DNA from: Holosporaceae bacterium
GTDB taxonomy: Bacteria > Pseudomonadota > Alphaproteobacteria > UBA3830
Length of the DNA stretch: 12,370 nucleotides
Assembly: GCA_031267195.1 (NCBI GenBank)
Contig: JAIRZO010000068.1
Span: 1 to 12,370 of the forward strand
Direction: 5' to 3'
Shown here: positions 6,707 through 12,370 of the stretch, one piece after another
Layout of the letters: the number at the start of each line of letters is the position of its first letter
Numbering within the stretch: position 1 is the stretch's first letter
Made by a program: the position numbers and the translations under genes
Notes under the pieces: model-generated
The model's database searches: none
What the model saw: only the letters and a program-made list of their open reading frames with translations
What the model was told of the DNA's origin: nothing

Positions 6707-8287
6707 TTACAGTGGAATAGCAACACGATATTTCAGTCGGAGCAGCAGCGAAATTATATACCTGCTAAGGGTGGTGGACGTGAAAAACGAGATTATGGTA
6801 CCTAGGATGGTAGTGATGGCAAACCCTTTTACTGGACCAGTTCCCACATAATATAAGCATGCCATGCCGATGACAGTATTCAAATTAGAATCCACAATGG
6901 ATGTCATGGCCAACGTGTAACCCTCTTCGATGGCTTTTACTAATTTTGCTCCTTTGCGGAGGTGTTCTTTAATTCTTTCATTGATGAGAACATTGGCATC
7001 CACAGCCATGCCGACAGTCAGGGCTATGCCCGCTATGCCAGGTAAAGTGAGTGTGGCCTGCAGACAGGACAATCCAGCGATCAGCAGCAGCAGATTCACC
7101 AAAACTACCACGTTGGCGATCATGCCGAAGGACGAATACCATAGTACCATGAAGACTAGCACAAAGAGACAAGATAACAGGGTTGCAAAAATACCAGAGC
7201 GGATGGAATCCGATCCTAAATCTGGGCCCACCGTCTTTTCTTCAATAATATTTAGTGGTGCCGGCAGCGCGCCCGCTCTCATCAACAATGCCAGATCCTG
7301 AGCCTCCTCAACGATAAAATGATCGCTGGTGATTATACCGGATCCATTTGGAATGGTGCTGTTTATCACCGGCGCACTTATGATTTGATTATCTAGGATA
7401 ATAGCAAATCTTTTCCCCTGATTTTCTCGAGTGAGATCTGCAAATTTTTTTGAACCAAATGCATTGAACTTAAAACTCACGGCCGGACGATTATATTCAT
7501 CATAATTGAGACGAGCATCCACAAGAGTCTCTCCTCCTATGAAGACCTGTTTCTTGACTGCCAGCATTTTCCCATCTTTTTCAGATCTAAGATACATGCT
7601 ACCAAACGGAGCGACAGTTTTTGTGTCGGAGCTGTCTATTTCCGGTACTTTTTCATCCACAAGTCTGAAAATCATCTTCGCAGTGCGACCAAGCATTTGC
7701 TTCACGTGAGATGGATCCTGCAGACCTGGAATCTGCAGTAAAATGCGATCGACTCCCTGCCGTTGAATGTTTGTTTCCCTGGTACCGGTTTCATCCACGC
7801 GCTTGCGGACAATTTCTATGGAACGATCAACAGCGTCATATTTCCGTCGCTGTAGCGCTTCGGCCGTAGGAGTGATTGTAACATGGATGCCGGAGATATC
7901 TACTTTACAATCAGGATCGATGCTACCGAGCACAGTCCTTGCTTTTCCTATTTTTGAAGAATCCTTCAGATCAAATTCAATGCACTGCTTGCCTCTAGTA
8001 ATATTGCGAGGAAAATTGCTTCCATAGGGAACCGACTCTTTCCTCAGGACTGTTCGTACTCCATCCAAGATTTGATTCAGATAGTCATTGACAACGGTGT
8101 CCATATCAACTTCCAACAGCAGGTGCGCTCCACCCCGGAGATCCAATCCCAAATAGATTTTTTTGTTTGGCATCCAGCTGGGGAGCCTACTGGATAGGCT
8201 ATAGGGCAAGATGTTGGGTAGTGCGAACAAAAATCCAAAAGCACAAACCACTGCTATTAATATTTCTTTCCACTTCGCAAAACTCAT
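6707..8287 (-). CDS. secD: Protein translocase subunit SecD
   Basis: Large subunit of the SecDF accessory motor of the Sec translocase. It has 526 residues: an N-terminal membrane helix (about 8-28), the signature LGLDLRGG (46-53), a large periplasmic region with the P1 domain (through about 345), and a C-terminal block of five helices (about 360-515). The helix carrying the proton-relay Asp reads GMAVDANVLINERIKE, with that Asp near residue 430. RAGALPAPLNIIEEKTVGPDLG just before the membrane block is typical. The ATG at 8285-8287 has GGAG 6 bases upstream. It sits 40 bases after yajC and 18 before secF, the classic yajC-secD-secF order. Length and motifs are ordinary for the non-fused SecD. 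Confidence 0.98.
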   Translation of the reverse strand: MSFAKWKEILIAVVCAFGFLFALPNILPYSLSSRLPSWMPNKKIYLGLDLRGGAHLLLEVDMDTVVNDYLNQILDGVRTVLRKESVPYGSNFPRNITRGKQCIEFDLKDSSKIGKARTVLGSIDPDCKVDISGIHVTITPTAEALQRRKYDAVDRSIEIVRKRVDETGTRETNIQRQGVDRILLQIPGLQDPSHVKQMLGRTAKMIFRLVDEKVPEIDSSDTKTVAPFGSMYLRSEKDGKMLAVKKQVFIGGETLVDARLNYDEYNRPAVSFKFNAFGSKKFADLTRENQGKRFAIILDNQIISAPVINSTIPNGSGIITSDHFIVEEAQDLALLMRAGALPAPLNIIEEKTVGPDLGSDSIRSGIFATLLSCLFVLVFMVLWYSSFGMIANVVVLVNLLLLIAGLSCLQATLTLPGIAGIALTVGMAVDANVLINERIKEHLRKGAKLVKAIEEGYTLAMTSIVDSNLNTVIGMACLYYVGTGPVKGFAITTILGTIISFFTSTTLSRYIISLLLRLKYRVAIPL

Positions 8288-8293
8288 CTACTA

Positions 8294-8297
8294 CTCC
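8294..8297 (-). promoter_or_regulatory. Shine-Dalgarno of secD
   Basis: GGAG on the minus strand, 6 bases before the ATG at 8285-8287. This fixes the secD start. Confidence 0.6.
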
Positions 8298-8327
8298 ATC
8301 ATATTCATTCCCGGGCTCTCACTCTAA

Positions 8328-8843
8328 TTAAGTACGCCGTTTAGTGGATCCACGTTTGGCAGAATTTTCGGTATCGGGTGCAACAACCGCCACTGTGCCC
8401 TTACCATTGGAACCAGAAGACACTCCATGCTCAATTTCGTCATGAATCGGAGCTGCCAAATCACTTCCTTTGGTCAGCACCTCAGCAATAGAACTCTTCA
8501 AAATTCTCATGCGTACATTTTCAGCTATCTCAAGAGAGACCTCCCTATCGCTTACGATTTTATGAATGGTACCTATAATCCCACCAGCAGTTATAATCCT
8601 GTCACCTTTTTTTGTAGAATTCCTTAATTTTTGGTTTTTTGCTTCACGTTTTTGCTGTGGTCGCATTACCAAAAAATAGAACATGACGATTATGAGCAAA
8701 ATCGGAGCCAAAGATTCCAAAAGTCCAGCCGGTTTAGAAGCGTTAGAATTGCCTCCACTTGCCACTGTTCTGGTAGTCGAGTCTGAAGAAACTCCGGCGG
8801 CGACTGGCCCCGCCGATGCGCCTGTCTCTCCCGTATTATTCAT
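8328..8843 (-). CDS. yajC: Sec translocase accessory protein YajC, long form
   Basis: Small membrane protein that associates with SecDF and the Sec holotranslocon. The YajC core is clear: a membrane helix (about 42-60) ending in FLVMRPQQKR, then the cytoplasmic domain GDRIITAGGIIGTIHKI with EVSLEIAENVRMRI (about 80-116). The protein has 171 residues, against roughly 90-120 for most YajC. The extra length is a 40-residue Ser/Gly/Ala/Thr-rich N-terminal tail and a 45-residue C-terminal tail rich in Ser, Gly and Lys. The ATG at 8841-8843 has AGGG 7 bases upstream, and no better internal ATG precedes the helix, so the long N-terminus looks genuine. A promoter-like region lies upstream, making yajC the probable first gene of a yajC-secDF transcript. 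Confidence 0.93.
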   Translation of the reverse strand: MNNTGETGASAGPVAAGVSSDSTTRTVASGGNSNASKPAGLLESLAPILLIIVMFYFLVMRPQQKREAKNQKLRNSTKKGDRIITAGGIIGTIHKIVSDREVSLEIAENVRMRILKSSIAEVLTKGSDLAAPIHDEIEHGVSSGSNGKGTVAVVAPDTENSAKRGSTKRRT

Positions 8844-8877
8844 GATATTACCCTATATTCCTTTCTGACATCACACC

Positions 8878-8897
8878 AATATATCACAATTATATCA
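8878..8897 (-). promoter_or_regulatory. Extended -10 promoter elements upstream of yajC
   Basis: On the minus strand TGATATAAT (8889-8897) is a perfect extended -10 (TGn plus TATAAT). Eleven bases further on, TGATATATT (8878-8886) is a second, weaker copy. The -35 options are poor: TTGTGG at 8915-8920 with a 20-base spacer for the first, TTGATT at 8899-8904 with a 15-base spacer for the second. Extended -10 promoters tolerate a weak -35. Predicted starts near 8882 and 8871 give yajC leaders of about 39 and 28 bases. Confidence 0.5.
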
Positions 8898-8901
8898 CAA
8901 T
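8880..8901 (-). repeat. Tandem 11-bp direct repeat in the yajC promoter
   Basis: ATTGTGATATA occurs twice with no spacer (minus strand, 8891-8901 then 8880-8890). The period is about one helical turn, and each copy contains the TGATATA core of a -10 element. The copies are identical. Confidence 0.85.
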
Positions 8902-8904
8902 CAA

Positions 8905-8923
8905 CTTTTGTACACCACAAAAG
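8905..8923. promoter_or_regulatory. 7-5-7 inverted repeat, candidate operator before yajC
   Basis: CTTTTGT and ACAAAAG are perfect inverted copies separated by 5 bases (GGTGT on the minus strand). The dyad lies just upstream of the extended -10 and covers the place where a -35 would be, as an activator or repressor site might. In RNA it could also form a small hairpin. No known regulator is recognised. Confidence 0.35.
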
Positions 8924-8953
8924 CAATGTAAAATGCAGATTTTCGCCACATTG
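8924..8953 (-). terminator. Weak hairpin after the NlpD-like gene, possible terminator
   Basis: On the minus strand CAATGT pairs with ACATTG (6 bp) and, after a GGCG bulge, AAAAT pairs with ATTTT (5 bp) around a CTGC loop; CTTTTG follows. It starts 15 bases after the stop of the LytM gene and precedes the yajC promoter elements. The stem is AT-rich and the U tract short, so termination would be weak at best. Confidence 0.25.
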
Positions 8954-8967
8954 TCCATTTGCATATT

Positions 8968-10125
8968 CTATTTCATATACTTTCGAGGATCAACTGGTTT
9001 TCTGTTTTCCATCACTTCAAAATATAGCTGCGGCTTCGACACATCACCTGTTTTCCCCACCGTTCCTATTTTTGTATTTGCATCGACTACAGCATCTTTT
9101 TTTACGCAAATATCCTCCAGATGCGCGTAGGATGTTATGAGACCGTTATCATGCTGCACAATAACAAGATTGCCGAAATCTTTTTCCAAATTACTTCCGA
9201 CATAGATTACCCGCCCACTGGCAGCAGCGCGAACATCGGATCCTAATTTCGCCTCAATGTTGATGCCATCATTGTTGTCTCCGAAGTTGGAAATGATGGG
9301 ACCGGCAACCGGCACCTGCAACTTTTTGGTTACCACTGATTTTGATCTTTCGACAGATTCTGTAACTGCCGTTGTTTTTGCCGGTTTTTTATCCAATGAC
9401 GACTGGCGCTCTTCAGCGGTGGCGCTGGATGTCTGCTGATTGCCAGTTCCCGTTTTCTTTTTTAGGGGACTACCGATAATTCTCGGAGAGGAAAGCACTA
9501 CTGCCTGCTCGTTGAAGCTTGTTCCGCGTGGAGATTTTATAGCTTTTCCAGGAATGTTGTCATCCAAACTGCTCCCAACTTTCTCATATGCTCCGGCGGT
9601 ATCTTTCGATAAATTCGAAGTCATCACTTTTTTAAATCTCTCGCTAAATTCATCATTTTGGAAAACGCTGCGGGATTTTTTTTTTAATTCTTCATTAAAT
9701 TCCGGAATTTCATTTCCTTTTTGTTCTAAATTTTCATTACCAGATGCCGTCAGGGTGTAATCGCTCAAAATTACAGGCTCTCCTTCAAAAGAAGTATTAT
9801 CGGGAGTAAAATCATTGGATGGCAACTGAAGGACTCTCCCTTTCTTCACTCTATAGGGCGGTTTTATTCCATTAATTCTCGCTAGATTCATGGGATCTAC
9901 GTTATGTTTGTAGGCGACATCAAACAACGTTTCATCCTCCTCAACCACATGAGTAGACGCGTATTTTTTTACCGCAGGAGCGTTTAATACAAACGCTGGA
10001 TAAGAGTCAGAAACAGCGTTGCTGTCATCTATCCGCAACAACACTGGCGATGGTGCATTTCTATTGCAACCACAAACAAACACCAGAAACCCATAAATCC
10101 AAAATCTAAAAAAAACACTACGCAT
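8968..10125 (-). CDS. NlpD-like lipoprotein: LysM plus degenerate LytM (M23) domain
   Basis: Envelope protein of 385 residues. The N-terminal hydrophobic run ends in VCGC, a plausible though imperfect lipobox with C20 as the lipidated residue (C18 is an alternative). A LysM peptidoglycan-binding domain lies at about 59-102, a long Ser/Thr/Lys-rich linker at 103-270, and an M23 fold at about 272-383. Active-site ligands are mostly lost: the HxGxD motif reads NDGIN (N285, N289), HLHFE reads QLYFE (Q366, Y368), and only the SYAH histidine (335) remains. This resembles NlpD and EnvC, which activate division amidases rather than cut peptidoglycan. The ATG at 10123-10125 overlaps the surE stop by 8 bases; AGAGGAG lies 13 bases upstream. 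An A10 tract encodes K148-K150. NlpD, DipM and related LytM factors are hard to tell apart, so no symbol is given. Confidence 0.9.
   Translation of the reverse strand: MRSVFFRFWIYGFLVFVCGCNRNAPSPVLLRIDDSNAVSDSYPAFVLNAPAVKKYASTHVVEEDETLFDVAYKHNVDPMNLARINGIKPPYRVKKGRVLQLPSNDFTPDNTSFEGEPVILSDYTLTASGNENLEQKGNEIPEFNEELKKKSRSVFQNDEFSERFKKVMTSNLSKDTAGAYEKVGSSLDDNIPGKAIKSPRGTSFNEQAVVLSSPRIIGSPLKKKTGTGNQQTSSATAEERQSSLDKKPAKTTAVTESVERSKSVVTKKLQVPVAGPIISNFGDNNDGINIEAKLGSDVRAAASGRVIYVGSNLEKDFGNLVIVQHDNGLITSYAHLEDICVKKDAVVDANTKIGTVGKTGDVSKPQLYFEVMENRKPVDPRKYMK
9676..9685 (-). repeat. A10 homopolymer inside the NlpD-like gene
   Basis: Ten A in a row on the coding strand (TTA AAA AAA AAA), encoding K148-K150. 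It is the longest mononucleotide run I see in a coding region here and lies upstream of the LytM domain, so a slip of one base either way would truncate the protein. Confidence 0.95.
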
Positions 10126-10909
10126 TAGTCGAAAACAACTCCTCTAGTTTATCAAAACAGCCTGGAAATTCATGTCTACACAGCAGAGGAGTAATGGTGA
10201 CACTTTTTTCTTTCGTGACAAGCCGCAAATCAGCAGCAGGTCCGTTCAAATCGGAATAGACAGCGTGCAACCAGTAGTAGGAATCACCCATTGGGTCCAG
10301 CTTCTTATGCACCTCCCATTTTATATCAGCTTTCCCCTGCCGTGCAACCCGGACGCCGCGCACTTCTCCCAGAGGAACGTCCGGAAAATTAACATTCATG
10401 CAAACATGATCAGGCCATTTGCAGGACATTATTTTTTTTATTATGGATGGAAGAAAAAGATCCGCTATCGGAAATTTTACGATGTCTGAGTGGGAGCAAT
10501 GCTGACTTACGGCAATGCCCATTATATCTCGGGATGCGGCGGCAAACACAGCACCAACAGTGCCGGATAGTCCGATGAAATCCGCTATGTTAGACCCATG
10601 ATTTATGCCGGATAACACCAGGTCAGGTTTTTTGTCCTTAAGGATTTCTCCGATGGCCACAAAAACACAATCTGTGGGAGTGCCGGAAACGGAGAATTTT
10701 CTCGGAGATAGTTCACGAATACGGAGTATATCGTCGAAAGTAACCGAGAAACTTTTTCCGCTCTGACCCACCTCCGGTGCCACAACCCACACATCCGGAG
10801 AAATGCTATTGGCAATGCGCTCCAACGCCTTTATGCCGTTCGAATGAACATTATCATCGTTTGTTATGAGAATTCTCAACTGCGACATTGTTTGCTGTTT
10901 GTTAAACAT
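10118..10909 (-). CDS. surE: 5'/3'-nucleotidase SurE
   Basis: Metal-dependent phosphatase acting on nucleoside 5'- and 3'-monophosphates, linked to stationary-phase survival. Family landmarks (numbered from this start): ILITNDD with the metal-binding Asp pair at 18-19, VWVVAPEVGQSGKS with the conserved Ser at 50, VSGTPTDCV at 75-83, and LSGINHGSN with the metal-binding Asn at 103. The usual NDDG is NDDN here. Length is 263. The frame opens at an ATG at 10916-10918, but GAAGGG abuts that codon directly. The same site lies 9 bases before the ATG at 10907-10909, which I choose. A third ATG (10886-10888) gives the shortest family-like N-terminus but has no Shine-Dalgarno. It overlaps the end of serS by 34 bases and the next gene by 8. 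serS-surE-LytM-yajC-secDF is a known alphaproteobacterial order. Confidence 0.95.
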   Translation of the reverse strand: MFNKQQTMSQLRILITNDDNVHSNGIKALERIANSISPDVWVVAPEVGQSGKSFSVTFDDILRIRELSPRKFSVSGTPTDCVFVAIGEILKDKKPDLVLSGINHGSNIADFIGLSGTVGAVFAAASRDIMGIAVSQHCSHSDIVKFPIADLFLPSIIKKIMSCKWPDHVCMNVNFPDVPLGEVRGVRVARQGKADIKWEVHKKLDPMGDSYYWLHAVYSDLNGPAADLRLVTKEKSVTITPLLCRHEFPGCFDKLEELFSTNA

Positions 10910-12210
10910 ATACCACATCCCTTCAATTCGTTCCTACTCAATTCTTTTACTCCATCCATATAGGATATAAGCGCTTCCGGAACGATAACATTGCCATTGG
11001 ATAGTTGATAATTTTCTAATATCGCCACGATAGTGCGACCAATCGCCAGTCCGGAACCATTGAGGGTATGCACAAATCCCTTTTCACTTTCTTTTCCGTT
11101 TTCTTCCTTCCTATACCTTGCTCCCATGCGTCTGGCTTGAAAATCACCGCAGAGGGAGCAACTAGAAATTTCTCGATAGACACCCTCGCTGGGAATCCAC
11201 ACTTCGATATCATAAGTTTTGCAGGAGCTAAATCCCATATCACCGGTGGACAGCAGCATGACCCTATATGCCAAGCCAAGACTCTGCAATACGGTTTCGG
11301 CAGCGCCAGTCATGCGCTCCAATTCAGCTAAACCATCCGCCGGATGAACTATACTCACCAGCTCCACTTTACTAAACTGATGGTTCCTGATCATACCCCC
11401 GGTATCTCGTCCAGCAGCGCCCGCTTCGGACCGAAAACACGGAGAATAGGCAGTAAATCTCAGTGGCAGACGCGATGCATTAGTGGATGAATTCCCCACC
11501 ATATTTGTGAGAGGGACCTCCGACGTGGGGATAAGCCACCTTCCGTCTGTAGTCTTAAAGGAATCTTCGAAAAATTTCGGCAGCTGGCCGGTGCCGTACA
11601 TGGTGCTGCTGTTCACCAGAAGCGGAACCGAAATTTCTTCATAACCAAATTTTTGTGTGTGAATATCCAGCATAAATGATTTCAACGCCCGTTCCATACG
11701 GGCAAGCAGGCCCCGCAAAATAACGAAACGGCTGCCGGAAATTCTGGTAGCTGTGGCGAAATCGATCATGCCAAGATCCTCTCCTATTTTGTAGTGAGGT
11801 CGTGGACAAAAATTAAAATTCGTCGGAGTACCAACCGTACGCACGCATACGTTGGCGGTTTCGTCTTTTCCAACCGGCACATCTTTCAGCGGCACATTGG
11901 GAATGATGTTTAGAGCATCCTGCAGCGCGCAACTCCAGTGTTTTTCATCCCGCTCCAGGTCACAAATCTGATTTTTAAGGGCGGATGCCTGCACCTCAAG
12001 AGTTGATATATCTCCGTTGTTTTTTTTTGCTGCACCAATGGCGGCGGCCAATTCGTTTCTATGAGACTGCATCTGTTGTAATTTCAGCATTGCTTCTCGT
12101 TTTTTCGCATCCAGATTCACAAGAGTGGATGCCATTGGGGACAAATTTCGACTGACTAGAGCCGCGTCAAACGCCGCTGTATTTTCTCTAATCCATCGCA
12201 TATCAAGCAT
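10876..12210 (-). CDS. serS: Seryl-tRNA synthetase
   Basis: Class II aminoacyl-tRNA synthetase that charges tRNA-Ser and the selenocysteine tRNA if one exists. The N-terminus MLDMRWIREN matches the family, followed by the antiparallel coiled-coil arm that grips the tRNA variable loop (about 27-105). The catalytic core has motif 1 around P196, the TSEVPLTN serine-binding loop (229-236), motif 2 with FRSEAGAAGRDTGG (259-272), and motif 3 with NGSGLAIGRTIVAILEN (384-400). At 444 residues it is somewhat longer than typical (about 425). The extra part is a C-terminal tail after PEALISYMDG, with three cysteines (432, 435, 442) and overlapping surE. The ATG at 12208-12210 has AGG 8 bases upstream. 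An A9 run (12020-12028) encodes part of the coiled-coil arm. It is the first gene of the run in this window. Confidence 0.97.
   Translation of the reverse strand: MLDMRWIRENTAAFDAALVSRNLSPMASTLVNLDAKKREAMLKLQQMQSHRNELAAAIGAAKKNNGDISTLEVQASALKNQICDLERDEKHWSCALQDALNIIPNVPLKDVPVGKDETANVCVRTVGTPTNFNFCPRPHYKIGEDLGMIDFATATRISGSRFVILRGLLARMERALKSFMLDIHTQKFGYEEISVPLLVNSSTMYGTGQLPKFFEDSFKTTDGRWLIPTSEVPLTNMVGNSSTNASRLPLRFTAYSPCFRSEAGAAGRDTGGMIRNHQFSKVELVSIVHPADGLAELERMTGAAETVLQSLGLAYRVMLLSTGDMGFSSCKTYDIEVWIPSEGVYREISSCSLCGDFQARRMGARYRKEENGKESEKGFVHTLNGSGLAIGRTIVAILENYQLSNGNVIVPEALISYMDGVKELSRNELKGCGICLTNSKQCRS
10919..10924 (-). promoter_or_regulatory. Shine-Dalgarno of surE inside serS
   Basis: GAAGGG on the minus strand, within the serS reading frame. 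Its distance of 9 bases to the ATG at 10907-10909 favours that start over the ATGs at 10916-10918 (0 bases) and 10886-10888 (30 bases). Confidence 0.5.
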
Positions 12211-12370
12211 ACAGTCAACCTATGTATAAAAAACTCCAGTGTTATGCAACCGATAACAACGCCAGCATCCTAACACAATTCCATTGAAAACAAAACACAT
12301 CATGTGCATTTGGAGATTGCGCTATATAGATATTAGATGGTATAATAAGTTGTAATGATATGTAAATTTT
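12211..12370. other. Non-coding stretch upstream of serS
   Basis: These 160 AT-rich bases should hold the serS promoter, but no hexamer pair at normal spacing is convincing. TTGCAT (minus strand, 12244-12249) with TATACA 15 bases on would place the start almost on the ribosome binding site. A dyad TGTTAT-N7-ATAACA lies at 12240-12258. No tRNA or other RNA gene is visible. Confidence 0.4.

Noticed and set aside
8933-9130. Plus-strand open frame of 65 codons entering the yajC-LytM gap
   Set aside because: Mostly antisense to the LytM domain, with no Shine-Dalgarno and no recognisable motif.
12224-12249. TTGCAT-N15-TATACA as the serS promoter
   Set aside because: The spacer is short, and the start would fall about 6 bases before the ATG, excluding the ribosome binding site.
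1-12370. A novel defence, mobile or biosynthetic system
   Set aside because: Every gene belongs to a well-known housekeeping or envelope family. No integrase, transposase, CRISPR repeat, toxin-antitoxin pair or unassigned gene is present.

Overview
The window carries fourteen protein genes, all on the minus strand, packed head to tail with gaps of 0-124 bases or short overlaps. It is moderately AT-rich. The protein sequences and the block serS-surE-(LytM/M23)-yajC-secD-secF point to an alphaproteobacterium. The A tracts, Lys-rich low-complexity protein and tight packing would fit a host-associated lineage (Holosporales- or Rickettsiales-like), but that placement is inference.

In transcription order (right to left): serS (seryl-tRNA synthetase), surE (5'/3'-nucleotidase), an NlpD-like LysM/LytM lipoprotein, yajC-secD-secF (Sec translocase accessory complex), cmk (CMP kinase), holC (DNA polymerase III chi), ndk (nucleoside diphosphate kinase), tolR-tolA-tolB (Tol envelope system), fdx (ISC-type 2Fe-2S ferredoxin), and the first 187 codons of argS, which runs off the left edge. 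The cell-envelope genes (NlpD-like factor, Sec accessory proteins, Tol) concern export, outer-membrane integrity and division. cmk and ndk act in nucleotide supply, and serS and argS charge tRNAs.

Few regulatory sites are visible. The two best are an extended -10 promoter region upstream of yajC, which also holds an exact tandem 11-mer and a 7-5-7 dyad, and a near-consensus promoter inside the 3' end of tolB that should drive fdx-argS. No stretch over 300 bases lacks a gene. The longest gaps are 160 bases at the right edge and 124 bases before yajC.

I see no mobile element, CRISPR array, RNA gene or novel multi-gene system. This is a housekeeping region. The points worth a second look are the tol cluster without an adjacent tolQ or pal, loss of the zinc ligands in the LytM domain, an A10 tract in that same gene, an N-terminal extension of TolB, and the structured yajC leader.
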